Made by a program: the position numbers and the translations under genes. Below, one piece after another: positions 23,256 through 34,427 of a stretch of 64,000 nucleotides of DNA (positions within the stretch are counted from its first letter, which is position 1; every line of letters starts with the position of its first letter). Origin of the DNA: Triatoma infestans (lineage: Eukaryota; Arthropoda; Insecta; Hemiptera; Reduviidae). The stretch covers positions 62,001-126,000 of the forward strand of contig JAAEAF010000096.1 in NCBI GenBank assembly GCA_011037195.1, in the 5' to 3' direction. The notes under the pieces are model-generated. The model searched no databases. It was not told the origin of the DNA and saw only the letters and a list, made by a program, of their open reading frames with translations.

Positions 23256-24035
23256 GTAAAAAATAATTTGTTTTAGAATCAATCAAATACATCGATGAAC
23301 GATTGTATAATTGGTAATACAACAGTTAGTAACCAAATTATGACTTGCTAAGTAGGCTATAATGTAATCTAATAATAAAATAAAATGTTAACAATAAAAT
23401 AAAAATACTAACCATAATGAGGATGAAAAAATATGAAACAGATGAGCGTTATCACAACCGTCCGGTAGAAACGAAATGGCATTGTATGTATAAAACAGAA
23501 ATGTTCACATTTCGGCAACTAGCCGTTTTTAACACTGCTCACAGAATATACACAAAATTGTTACAGTTATCCAATAGAAAAGCCTTGGTACCATGTAGAT
23601 GAAAGAATATTAGAAAAATTACCTACTACGATATCACTTTTGTTTACTTACGCGCGCGAGAATATAAAAAAATGATAAATCTAAGGACAAAAAATCTCCA
23701 GTACTTCTAAGTAAGTTTCCTGCCAGCAAGAGACATACTGAGTTAACTGAACCTGCTCTCCAGTAACCCCACCAATAGCTGGCCAGCTAGTACACTACCG
23801 TAACCTACCCCTTCCACTTGTTGCAATACTATCATTATTTCTTCCTATTTTTTTTTCATTTTCATTATTTTATTTTCACACAATGATTATGGTAAAGAAT
23901 GATGGGAAAAACTTTTTTGACCTTAATGAAATCAGACAAACAAATTTTTTTTTGGAAAAACTATTAATTAACCACAAATGAAATACAATGCAACTGATGG
24001 TTGATTCTTTGACCTCTCAAAATTGTACTAAACTG
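23256..24035. other. AT-rich stretch with one small ORF
   Basis: A 61-codon plus-strand ORF (23417-23602) does not resemble a family I know. A 'gcgcgcga' patch lies at 23652. No other feature is supported. Confidence 0.4.
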
Positions 24036-24039
24036 AATT

Positions 24040-24760
24040 ACCAAGTTGAAGTTACCTGCGACTTTTCGTCCTCATGTTTGATAATTGATTTTAGATATTA
24101 GATTCCAAACTGTCATTTAGTTCAATCAATTCTTCTTGCAACAAGAAATCAATATCGGCTGCGTCGAAGACTAGACGGAACATCTAAATTTTTGTAATCA
24201 ACATTGATATCCTCTTTTAATTGTTTCAAGTGGTCCTTGATTGGATGTCATCACCGTTAATGTTATCGTGTTCAACAACAGACAGTTGCATTAAATTTTC
24301 AAAAAATCGATAATCATTTCGATTAAAAGTAGATATAAACAAACCAATTTTAGAGCGAAATCCAAATATAACTGATCGAACATCAACGAGATTCCATGTT
24401 TCTTCCTTGCAATTTTCTTTGCAAATTATTAAATAAGGAAAATATGTCTGCTAAAACAAAAAACCTAGAAAAATCAGGTACATCTAGGTACATGCTTTTT
24501 TGATTCAATCAATTTTGTTGTCATGGGTTTATCAATTTCCAAAAGGGGCTCTATTACAGAATTAAAGATTTCAATGAAACGCTGCAAACTATTGTCTTTT
24601 GACAACTAACGAACTTCTGTATGAAGAAGCAAATTATTATAAATTTCATCTTTAATTACGCACAAAAAGAGATCATTCAAAGATTTAGCTTAAACTGTGT
24701 TTATTGCTTTAATGCACAATTACAAAGCAGAATGAACAGCTAATAATTACAGAAGTCTCT
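24040..24760 (-). pseudogene. hAT-type transposase relic (ZBED5/GTF2IRD2-like)
   Basis: Minus-strand frames hold 'LLLHTEVR' and 'LSKDNSLQRFIEIFNSV', then 'ADIFSLFNNLQRKLQGRN', blocks characteristic of the hAT superfamily branch that also gave ZBED5, SCAND3 and GTF2IRD2-like vertebrate genes. Multiple stops and frameshifts (including within the motif following LLLHTEVR) show it is dead. The zinc-finger N-terminus and C-terminal dimerisation part were not found. Confidence 0.6.
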
Positions 24761-24779
24761 TTTTCTTTTAATTATTTAT

Positions 24780-25612
24780 TTATATTATTTACAATGTGCC
24801 AAACGATGCAATAAGTAAATGGCTGCTTCGATTGAATTTGGCTTGAACTGGCTTGAGGGAAGTGCCCAATGCCACGCCTTTGACAAGAGGTCCCTTGGCC
24901 AATGGCGTTTCAAACGTCTGAGAGGATTCCCAAGAAAGGCTGCGGAGGACATGTTTCATGATGTGAGGATTGTTATGTGTGCCTAGTTTGTTGTGGAACC
25001 TTTTGTAAAGTTGTTTTGTTAGGTCGTCCCCGAGTGAGATGTTTAGGTCAGTTTGTAACGCTGTATTTGTAATATAGTAGGGACATTGCGAGATCGTACC
25101 CAAAATTTATTTTGTAGGTTGAATCCGATTAGTATGAGTTGTTTAGCAGTTCCCCAGAGTTGCAGTCTGAATGGCCATATTGGACTTATCATGGATTTGT
25201 AAAGGTGACCTTAGTTTTTCATGTCTAATTTAGATCGTTAGTCGAGTAAACGTTTAACAAGAAGGTATCGTTTTCATGGTGTGACGAGTTTCCGTTACAT
25301 GGGTATTCCTTGTAAGGCGTCTGTCTAACTGTAGTCCAGGGTAGCGAATATATTTTTAGTGAGGTATGGTGTATTGTTAATGTACACAGTCGGGCAATTG
25401 AGCGTCTGAGAGTAAATGTTACGTGTGTACATTTCGATTGATTAATTTTGGTCTTCCAGATTTAATGTGTTCCTTTATGAGATTTAGGTGGTCTTGTAAC
25501 TTGATGATGCAATGAGGGAGTCTTTGTTAGTTGATAGGACTGCTATGTCATCTGCATATGCGGCCAGAAGTTTGTCAATTGAAGAAAATTTGTCAATATT
25601 GTCTAGCAGATT
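24780..25612 (-). pseudogene. Jockey-like LINE 3' end (RT from YADD onward)
   Basis: The minus strand carries 'AAYADDIAVLSTNKD' (catalytic YADD) near 25570, then 'KCTHVTFTLRR'. The longest open piece (25103-24789) has 'LGTHNNPHI', the usual C-terminal block of Jockey/CR1-type ORF2. It ends in AT-rich 3' sequence at about 24780. Several stops are present, and the 5' part is missing as expected for a truncated LINE insertion. Confidence 0.65.
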
Positions 25613-25662
25613 GCAGTAAGAGAAAGTTGAGTGAGTGTTTCACATCAGATTTTTTTTTTTTT
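25613..25662 (-). repeat. TTCCGG-module family, isolated terminal motif
   Basis: 'agtaagagaaagttgagtga' followed by 'gtgtttcacatcag' and a T-run is the family terminus with no body attached. It abuts the LINE fragment, which suggests a solo end or a deletion. Confidence 0.5.
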
Positions 25663-26890
25663 GGAACAGCAGTTATTGTTGGTTGAAAGAAAAATTTTCC
25701 TAGTGCCTACAAGATAGGAAATATTTTTAAAATGTAATCTTTTAGTTGCTAATTTAGTCTTAATGTTCTCTATTTCTCTATTTTGATAAGTTTTTGTTTT
25801 TATTTTGATTGTATTGTAAGCATACACATTGAGCCATATAGGCTTAGGTCCCGCGCCTTTGGGCACCCGTTTCCGATAATGATAATAATAATAATAAGCA
25901 TACACATTCGTATCCTGTAGGCCTTGGTAAATAATCTATGTAAAACATTTTCGGCGGATAGAAACATTTTTTATCTTTCATCTAAGCAGTGCCAATCCTC
26001 AATAAATCTGTATTTTAAATGATGAACTAATCACTTTCAATGTATAGCCTTACGGTTTCGCAATAACAGAATCTGCCAGCATCAATTCCATTTAATAGGT
26101 GTGTGCCAACTAGGTAATTCTTCTTATTGTGTATTACCTTGACTTTACTTTCTTAAGATGCGAACTAAGTTTTAAGAACTTAACTAAGTATTGATTGAAA
26201 ATTTACTTAGATTATAAAGGCGCATCCGCAGGATTATAAATTTCCTGGCACATTAACCGATACAAATCAAAAGCTGGAAGGCCAGCCATCACATAACAGT
26301 CAAGCAAGCGCCTTCAATGCGGAACTAGAATTGGTTTCTTAAAAGTATATTTTCTTAAATCCAAAACAATTACTCAGTTAGAAGTGAATCATTTGCACAA
26401 AAAAATCTAATGTGAAACACTCACAATACTTACTCCAATTTACATAGTCTCTAGTTCTTTCGAAGTCTAATATAACATAACGCTTCTTCTTTGATAATTT
26501 ATTCGTTTAATTGCACTAATAGTGCGATTACTTTTTTTATGTTGTTGGGAGAAACTAGAGTTTAATTGCATTAACTCATGCGTCGTTATCCATCTTTGTC
26601 GTACTCTTTCAATACTTTGTGGACTGTGCCACATACAAAAATTAAGGACGCTACAATGAAAACTAAAAACGCCGGGCTCAAAAAAAGTTTTTTAACTAAA
26701 TACCAGGATTTCCTTGGAGAAAATTGGAGTATTTAACTTCAATTTTATTTTGTTCCATTAGCATAAACGGCCAAGTACAAAATGGAGGATTTACGTTGAT
26801 CTTGCATTTATACCTAATTCACTTTTGCTTTCTTTTTCAACAATGAAGTGAAAATTCTGAATTTTTTCTTTATAAAACGGTAAATAATAT
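25663..26890. other. Non-coding stretch with ATA microsatellite and a repeat terminus
   Basis: A GATAATGATAATAATAATAA-type microsatellite lies at about 25876-25898, preceded by 'cgcctttgggcacccgtttc'. This resembles a LINE 3' end. At 26395-26440 there is another TTCCGG-family terminal motif ('aatgtgaaacactcacaa'). No gene was recognised. Confidence 0.4.
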
Positions 26891-27306
26891 TGTAATGTTT
26901 TTCCTTAAACTAGCTACTGCAACTAGTTTCTAAGTGGGTTCGTTTAATAAAATACTCTAAACTTCAATAAGAAAAACACCAATTTATTGTTTAACACAAT
27001 AAGTTACAATATTATTAATTGTGTATAAAACAAATAATAATTAATTCACAGTATAAAACCAACAAAAGTTCACTCAGTTCACTTTTTATCCACTATTCAC
27101 AAACGCGCACTCCATTTGTAACAATACTCTATGTAAACTCGCTCGACTTTAGCTGTTGTTTACCTTTTATAACTGAGGAGAAGGGTCTGGAAGATTCTCG
27201 ATTATTCTAGAAAGAGCTAGAGCGCGCTACCAGCGCTTTCTAGCGGCCACTAGGAGAACCTGAGGTACTTGCTTTCTCTCTAGATGGCACCAGTTGCCGT
27301 GTTACA
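26891..27306 (-). mobile_element. Solo LTR, Gypsy-like, with 4-bp target duplication
   Basis: Read on the minus strand the 416-bp unit opens TGTAACACGG and ends ATTACA, so the ends are TGTAA...TTACA. It is flanked by ATAT on both sides (26887-26890 and 27307-27310). Inside are a TATA-like 'TATAAAAGG' about 145 bp from the start and an 'AATAAA' polyadenylation signal later, in the right order for an LTR promoter and terminator. No internal retrotransposon sequence is attached. The superfamily is inferred from end sequence and duplication length. Confidence 0.75.
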
Positions 27307-27310
27307 ATAT

Positions 27311-27570
27311 GTTAGAAATAACTTGATTTTTGCATTTTTTTCATAAAATTTTTTTACAAACAATTTATTTATAAATTTATGGACCAGCTCAATTAGAGCT
27401 TTACACATAGAGCTAATTGAAAGGAAAAGAAAAACAACAATAAAACAAAGATGAGTCTTCTCAGAGATCTTGGTAGAGTGTGGGTTTCAATATTCTGGAT
27501 GAAGTAGGCTCGCCTATGGTGTAATGTGAAGCTGAGGGTAGTGTGTGAAGCGATAGGAAGAAATTGTCTG
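27311..27570. other. Spacer between solo LTR and Harbinger remnant
   Basis: AT-rich sequence with a small palindrome-like 'agctcaattagagctttaca'. No gene. Confidence 0.35.
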
Positions 27571-27754
27571 TTAGGCCGGGCGAAAGTTGAGGCGCAGTGT
27601 GACGTGCGGTGACGCAGCGTGAAGTGAGCTGCCTGGTTAAAGTGAACTGCTTGCCGGGGTTAAGCGAAAGATTAAACGCAGTTTATTGCACACCTGTCAC
27701 GCTGTACTACTTGATCGATTCCTCCAGCATAGTTTGCTATAATTATTTTCTATA

Positions 27755-28063
27755 ATGTATTCATATTTGCTTAATTTATTACACTCGGAATCTGATTCTG
27801 ATTTTGTTGAGGAAGTAATAGAGCATGCAACTATATTTAAAAAAAATTTGCCAAAAAGTGAATACTTAAAAAAAAGAAAGACTCACGGAGAATTCGTTCT
27901 TCAGAAAGAACTTTCTGATGAAAAGTACAAAAATTATTATCGAGTGACCCGTGCACAGTTTGCAGAAATTCATGGATTTATTAAAGAAGACATAGAAGGT
28001 GAGGGATGCAATGCTTCAAAGCCCATCGGAACGAAAGAAAAACTGGCCGTATTTTTAAGGTAA
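27755..28063 (+). pseudogene. Harbinger transposase, first coding exon
   Basis: 102 codons from ATG. The C-terminal half 'YYRVTRAQFAEI' and 'KPIGTKEKLAVFLR' matches the N-terminal region of PIF/Harbinger transposases (ALP1/HARBI1 relatives: 'Fr.t..qFe.L...i......r..ispeerLavtLRfL'). The frame ends at a good splice donor (aag|gtaaga, 28060). No DDE-encoding second exon follows before the MADF gene, so no functional nuclease can be made from this copy. Confidence 0.65.
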
Positions 28064-28144
28064 GAAATTTATTTTAACTTAAACGTGTAATATTATATAA
28101 AATTAGGGAACTGTTTTAGTTTCATACAAAAAAGTAACATCACT

Positions 28145-29034
28145 TAACAGAAAATTGGTTTATAAAATTGACTAAGGTACTCTCTGTTTCTGGACCTTTT
28201 CTGACGAGATATTCTGTATAGGTGCCTCAGGGGAAAAGTTGCTAACGTCAAGATGTGACGAACTATCGGAATAAGTTGAGAAGGGCGTAGACGCTGCAGA
28301 GATTTGAGAGTCATTGGTGTTGTGACTATAAATCTGATGTTGATGAGTAGTAGATTCGTAAACTTTAGATGTTCCATATGTATTGCGTCCAGCCAGATTC
28401 ATTCTGGATTGCTGTGGAATATTGAGTAAAGTGGCTTCTTCGTCCGACACTGCTTTATAAACATTATTTCTCACAATGTGTTGTGATGCTGGTGGCATTT
28501 TTTTTGTTATCTCATACATTGAGATGAAAAAATGATATAAAGGTCGTTAGGCGGTTGCATCTTATCTAATATCATTCTTCTCTCCAATGATCTCTCTGCC
28601 GCTCTTATTTCTCGATTTTCTATAGAAGTAAGGCTCCAACATTATCTTTCTTCTGAACTTGGCTTTGCTTTATAGGTGTCTTTTTGATTGAACATATAGG
28701 AATGTTGGATACCCTCTCTTGTCTTGGTACTGACGGTGTTTCTGCCTTTGCAGTAGAGGGCAGACTTGTGGGTGGAATATCTTCATGATCACGCTCTTTA
28801 TGTTGAAGACCCACACTATTGGTTTCAGTATCTGCTTCAAACTCATCTTCGCACTCAAGTTCTTCAGAATCTTGCGTTTGTAATTCCTCATCGTTGGTGT
28901 CAGTGAAATTGGTATCTCTTTTCCTGATTGTCATGTAACGTTGAAGAAACCCCATTTCTTTTTGGAACTTCCACACTTTTTGACTTGTAGCGGCAGCGCC
29001 ACTCCTTATACATTTTTGTTGCCTCCTAATCGCG
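28145..29034 (-). pseudogene. Harbinger accessory MADF/BESS protein, frameshifted
   Basis: The minus-strand frame from about 29030 holds 'SGAAATSQKVWKFQKEMGFL', the end of a MADF (Myb/SANT-like) domain. An acidic, Glu/Asp-rich linker follows. After a frame break near 28620 comes 'AAERSLERRM'; after a second break near 28530 comes 'FFISMYEITKKMPP', the BESS-like block, then a Ser/Thr-rich tail ending at 28172. Such proteins help Harbinger transposase enter the nucleus and bind the ends. The N-terminal start of the MADF domain is cut off by the BEL junction. Confidence 0.6.
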
Positions 29035-29035
29035 T

Positions 29036-32000
29036 TAATTTTGATAAAGTTACAAAATAATTTAGCAGATCCCACCTTCTTCCAAAGTGCACCTGTCGAT
29101 TTATTAATTGGGGCTGAAATATTTTTCCTATTATTAAGGCCAGAGAAAATTAATTCTAATGAAAAACAACACAATAATATTTCAAAATACAGTTTTTGGA
29201 TGGATAGTTTCTGGAAAGATATCCTTACATAACACTCAATCTGTATGTAATAATCTGTTTACAACTTTTCAACCAGAACCTAATATTTACAAAAGTCATA
29301 AATTAACTCAAGAAGAGGAGTTATGTGTTAATGAATTTGAAAAAACAGAAAGAGGGATCAGACAGGTAGATTCATTGTTCAGCTACCTTTCAAAAATGAC
29401 CCTACTTGTTTAGAGGACAATCTACACAATTCACTTAAAAGATTTTATAATTTAGAAACAAGATTTTTTGCACAACCCTTAATGCATGAACAGTATATAA
29501 ACTTCATGAGAGAATATGAAAGGCTAAACCACATGCATCTTATCAAACCAGAAGATCTAAACAAAGAACCTAATTATTACATACCTCACCATGTAGTATT
29601 TAAAGAAAGCACTACTACACAAATACGCGTAGTGTTTGACGCTACTTGTACACCTCCGAATGGCTACTCATTAAATTCTATACTTGTGAAAGGACCTGTC
29701 ATTCAAAGCGATCTTTTTTCAATTATGCTTAAATTCAGGATGCATAGATTCGCCTTAACCGCAGACATCGCTAAAATGTACCGCTAAGTTCTAATTGCAC
29801 ATTCTCAGGAATTTTCAGAGAATCGTCTGGAGGGAATCATCTGATCAAGATCTTCAGCACTACAAATTATTAACTTTGACGTATGGTATATTCCAGCCAG
29901 TTTCATAGCAACAAATGCCTTTCACAGCTAGCAAAGGAATATCAGAATTCATTTTCATTTGCGTCTCATATAATCGAAACTGATTTTTATATAGACGATT
30001 TAATGACCGGATGTGACGATGATGAAGAATTAAAAACCATTCAAAGAGATGTTTCAAATATTCTTCAAAATGGTTGTTTTATTTTAAGAAAATGGTGCTC
30101 CAACTCCAGAGAGATTTTAAATCAGCTGTTATGAAAGATCCTCATCATGTTATTGACATAGGAGCAAGTGAAGGCATTAACACATTGGGCTTGATTTGGA
30201 AACCAATTTTAGATATCTTTGAATTTAAAATACATTCTCTTCAGCGCACTCACCCTATTTCAAGAAGAGTTATACTTTCCGATTTGTCCAAAATATTTGA
30301 TCCTCTAGGATTTCTTACACCACTAATTATCAAAGGTAAAATATTCATACAACAGCTTTGGTTAAACAATCTCGGATGGGACGATCCCTTTTCCCTTACC
30401 TTATCAACTAGCGGTTAAATGGATCAACTTTTCCTAGGACCTTATCAACTAGCGATTAAATGGATTTTTATGAGCAATTTAGTTCATTAGAGGAATTCCA
30501 AATACCTCGTCGTGCTAAACTTTCATCTAATATTCAATTAGATGGAAGTGAAAAGGCTTACGCCGCGTGTGTTTACATTAGATCACTGGATGAAAGTGAT
30601 TTAAAGGTTCACTTGCTGTGTGCTAAATCCAGAGTAGCCCCTATAAAGCAGCGAACCCTACTGCATTAGAGCTTAACGGTGCACAGTTATTAATTGAATT
30701 AATGTTAAAGGTCATAGAAACAATTCATATTAATCCTACCGATTGTTATTATTGGATAGATTCAGATTCTTCAATTGCATTAAGTTGGTTGAGTGGGAAA
30801 TCCACGTCAGTGGAAAACATACGTTGGAAACAGAGTTGCTTTCATTCAAGATAAAAGTTCTATTCACACATGGAGACATGTAAAAGGTTAACATAATGTA
30901 AGAGATATTGCATCTAGAGGAATGGATATAAAGCATTTTTTAAATTCTAGTCTTAGCCTTATTGGCTTGCATTAAGCGAATCTAAATGGCCACCTAACAG
31001 AATTAACGACACAATTGAGCAAATTGCCGCATGAAAACTAGTTACTTATTCATTATTAAACTCTTTAACAGACAAGCAATAATTCGATTTACTTACTAAA
31101 TATTCATCTTGGTCAAAATTGATCAAGATTATTGCATACATTCTAAGATTTATTCACAATCTCAAATCAAAACTAAATCGAAATTTTGGTTTTATAACAT
31201 TGCAAGAGTTCTCACAAGCAAAATAAAAAATTCACATGCTGTTGCAAATCGAGCAATTTACTAAAGAAATTAGAGCCTTAAAGGAAGGAAATTAAATTGA
31301 CAGAAGGAGTAAAATTTATAATATCAATCCATTTTTGGATGAACAGGGCATATTAAGAAAAGGAGGGCGTCTAAAGCATTCCCAGCTTCCTAAAGATCAG
31401 ATTAATCCAATTCTTCTTCCATACGCACATCATGTTACAAAGCTAATTTTTAAGCATACTCATAAAATATACCTTCATGTAGGCCCTCAAAACTTATTAG
31501 TCATAGTCAGGCAGATATATTGGCCAATCAAAGGTAAAGTTATGGCTAAACAGACATGTAAGCAATGCATAACATGCTTCAAGGATGAGCCTAAAAATAA
31601 ACCAATACTTATGGAAATCTACCAAAGGAAAGAATAAATATGGTGAGACCATTTGCAGTGACGGTGTAGATTTTGCAGGTCCTGTATTCATCAGATCAGG
31701 TGTACGGAAAACTACAAAAGCAAAGGCATACATCTGCGTTTTTGTATATTTTGTAACGAAGCGATTCATTTGGAAGTTGTAAGCGATCTTACTACAAATG
31801 TCTTTATGGCATCATTAAAAAGGTTCATGTCTCGTAGAGGTGTCTCCTCAAAAATATTTTCAGACAATGCAACTAATTTCGTAGGTGCAGCAAAGGAATT
31901 AAGAAAATTATTTAAAGATGAGAATTCAAAACAATCAATACCATTTGATAGCAATAAAATTCCAACGGTATTGAGTGAAATTTCATTCCTGCCCGTTCTC

Positions 32001-32708
32001 CGCATTTTGGGGTGATCTGGGAAGCAGGGGTTAAGAATGTTAAATACCATTTAAAAAGAGCGACTAAGAATTCAAATTTAAACTTCGATGAATTATATAC
32101 AGTTTTAACACAAATAGAAGCAATGAATTCTCGTGCCTTAACACCCCTTTCTTTATCAGGTGGTGACCTTCTTTCTCTTACTCCTTCTAACTTCCTTACG
32201 AATGACTCTCTTTTGCTTCCACCTGAACCGGACTTCACCAAAACACCTATTAACAGACTAAGACGATGGCATATGGTGCAGGCGATTGTACAACACTTTT
32301 GGAAAAGATGGGCGTCTGAATTCCTTCTGCAACTTCAACAAAGAACAAAATGGAAAAGCCCTAATAAAAATATTCAATTCTGCTAGATAGCTCTACGCTT
32401 CCACCTCAGAATTGGGTCATGGCTCGAGTAAGTCAGGTACATCCAGGTTCAGATGGAATTGTGCGCACACGCCAAAATTAAAACAAGTTCCGGTAATCAG
32501 TTCACACGAGCAGTAAACAAGCTTTATCCCCTACCAACTAATCAAGAAAACATGGACTAATGTATTAACATAATTGCTAATTTATCTGCAGACTGTCTAA
32601 GGACTATTTTCATTGATTTTTTGTTTTATTTCATATTCATCTTGCCAATAATTATAATTATTAAGTTGATATATTTTGAAAGACACCCGCCTTTCAAAGG
32701 GGGGAGGA
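29036..32708 (+). pseudogene. BEL/Pao retrotransposon pol, 5'-truncated, many breaks
   Basis: The order of pieces is that of BEL/Pao pol. They are: end of the aspartic protease ('PVDLLIGAEIFF', about 29095); linker; reverse transcriptase ('IRVVFDATC' at 29623, 'RFALTADIAKMY' at 29748, 'DFYIDDLMTG' at 29986); connection ('FDPLGFLTPLI', 30297); RNase H-like region; integrase zinc-binding H-H-C-C region (31460-31580); integrase core ('GVDFAGPVF', 'KIFSDNATNFVGAAKEL', 'FGGIWEAGVKNVKYHLKRA'); and DUF5641-like end ('NWVMARVSQVHPGSDGIVR'). Stops and shifts throughout; gag and 5' LTR are absent. Confidence 0.85.
32696..32708 (+). other. Polypurine tract of BEL/Pao element
   Basis: AAAGGGGGGAGGA lies immediately 5' of a TG dinucleotide that opens the presumed 3' LTR. 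This is the plus-strand primer site for reverse transcription. Confidence 0.7.
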
Positions 32709-32905
32709 TGTTAATACTCAAATTTGTATTTGTGTTGCAATAAAATAACATTTTGAGTAGCTGCTCTCATTGGTAGTCTGGTGCATAGTTCAGTGTGTAC
32801 AAAAACTTCAAAATGAGTAATAGTTTTGTTTTGCATTTGTTCTTCACATTGTATTTCTTTTTCCCTTTTAATTTCAACGAGCCAGCTAATTACACAAACA
32901 GCTTC
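32709..32905 (+). mobile_element. BEL/Pao 3' LTR (probably partial)
   Basis: It begins TGTTAATACTC right after the polypurine tract. The end is uncertain; sequence of another LINE (minus strand) resumes by about 32905. No second copy exists in the window to define length, and I see no target duplication. Confidence 0.5.
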
Positions 32906-34427
32906 CATCGGTGAAACCAGCTAGATATACAGTCTATGGATGTTTGTAAGTCAGTAATGCTTTCGTTAATGTCTGTATTGGATGAGGCTAACATGTTATC
33001 GTCCGCGTAGGTAGCTACTGTAGTAGATTCAGGTATGTCCGATCAGTAGAGGTTGAAGAGTATTGGCTTATGGTTGCCCCCTGTGGTAGAGCCGCTAGTA
33101 TTTGTCTTTCTGTCTGAATGTATTGTTGAGTCTTACCTGGAATGTTCTATCTTGTAAGAAGGATCCTATAATTCGAGTTAGATATGTGGTGCGTTTGTAT
33201 TTGTAAGTTTGTAAAGTAGTCTGGAGTGCCAAACAGTGTCAAATGCACAGGTAGATCAAGAAATATTGCTGCCGTGTATTTTTATTCCTCAAAATTGTGC
33301 ACAATTTGTTCTGTGACTCTTTTTAGTTGGTTTAGTGGTGAGTGTTTTTGTCTGAATCCGAACTGATGAGGTGGGATTGTGTTCGAGTCTGTCAAGTGTT
33401 TTAAGATTCGTTTGTATATTATTTATTCTAGTATTTTGGAGAGAGAGTTTAAGAGACTGATAGGGCAATAACTGTTAGGATCCCTTTAGGCTTACCAGCT
33501 TAGTGAAATACTATCACTATTGCATTCTTCCACTGTTTGGGAAAATATCCTATTCGAAGACAAGCATTGAAGATCCAATCGAAGACCTTTCAGAGGCAGG
33601 GTTTTCATGACAGTATTGGGGATTAGATCGTCCCTTCTGATTATGGATAAAATTTCGGAAGGAGAAGTAAATGCTATAGTTCTGCTGTGCGGTGAGGTTG
33701 TTGGAGCTCGGAATTGATGTGGTCTTCAATGTCCTGGTCCATATGGTCAGTTAGAGTAAATTTGTTTTCAAGATGAGTCACTATTGCTTCGCATTTTTCT
33801 TCATCGCTTATTGCCAACACGATGCCTGATTGTAGTGGAGGAATCTGAGTGTGTTCGTTTAGCAGTCTTTTTGTTTCTTACCAGAGACAAGAGTCACCTG
33901 GAGCCATCGCTTCTAAATATGTTATGTAAGTGGAGATTCTGTAGTTGTCGAGTTCCCATTTGATTTGTTTAGCTAGTCGATTGAAGTGAGTTTTATTTGA
34001 AGGGTCCCTAGTTCTCTGCCAAATCTTACGAATCTGTTTTTCACATTATTCAGGTTAGGAATTTGCCCTGGAACGCCGTTGTCTTGTCGTTGTCAAGTAG
34101 AGCGATAAACACCTGTATAAATTGCCCGTGTAAATGTGTGAAGTGAAGTGTCAGTGTCATCGTAAGACGTGTAAAATGAGTTGTTATTGTTAGGAGGTTA
34201 TTCATTTCATGTCTGTAAGTTTCCAAGTCTATCTTTCCAGTGATTAATTTTGGCGGTTGTTCATTGCGTTGTATGTGAAAGTGAAACATCATATTACTGG
34301 AAGGTGGTCTGAGTCCAGTTCACTGATTGAGTCCAGATTGATTGGCATATTAACATTGCGCGATAATGCGATATCCAGTATGTCAGGTTGGTGGGTACGT
34401 TGTGTAGGATAAAATGTGGGATACAAA
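32906..34427 (-). pseudogene. Jockey-like LINE: endonuclease end and reverse transcriptase
   Basis: From 34427 downward the minus strand reads the end of an AP-type endonuclease ('QPDILDIALSRNV', 'LDSDHLPV'), then after breaks the reverse transcriptase: 'PISLLNSLSKILE', 'HQFGFRQKHSPLNQL', 'AAIFLDL', 'LPQGA' and the catalytic 'TYADDNMLASS' near 33005. It ends by abutting the BEL LTR. It continues the element whose gag and endonuclease start lie at 37900-39660; the two parts are separated by other LINE and SINE sequence. Confidence 0.75.

Larger units (their letters stand above)
27571..29034. mobile_element. Harbinger (PIF) DNA transposon, truncated
   Basis: The left end appears at about 27571 ('ttaggccgggcgaaagttga'), with TTA as the plausible 3-bp target site followed by GGCCGGGC-type terminal sequence. 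The GC-rich subterminal region (27575-27700) precedes a transposase exon on the plus strand; a MADF-domain gene follows on the minus strand, the two-gene layout of this superfamily. Transposase exons after the first are absent. The right end has been replaced by BEL/Pao sequence at about 29035. Confidence 0.65.

Noticed and set aside
23417..23602. Short ORF rich in Lys/His/Tyr
   Set aside because: Too short and no recognisable homology or gene structure.
27571..27720. CpG-like promoter of a host gene
   Set aside because: The GC-rich patch coincides with the presumed Harbinger terminus and subterminal repeats, which explains it better.
31497..32241. Minus-strand ORFs of about 90-110 codons
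   Set aside because: Antisense shadows of the BEL/Pao integrase frames, which carry clear motifs on the plus strand.
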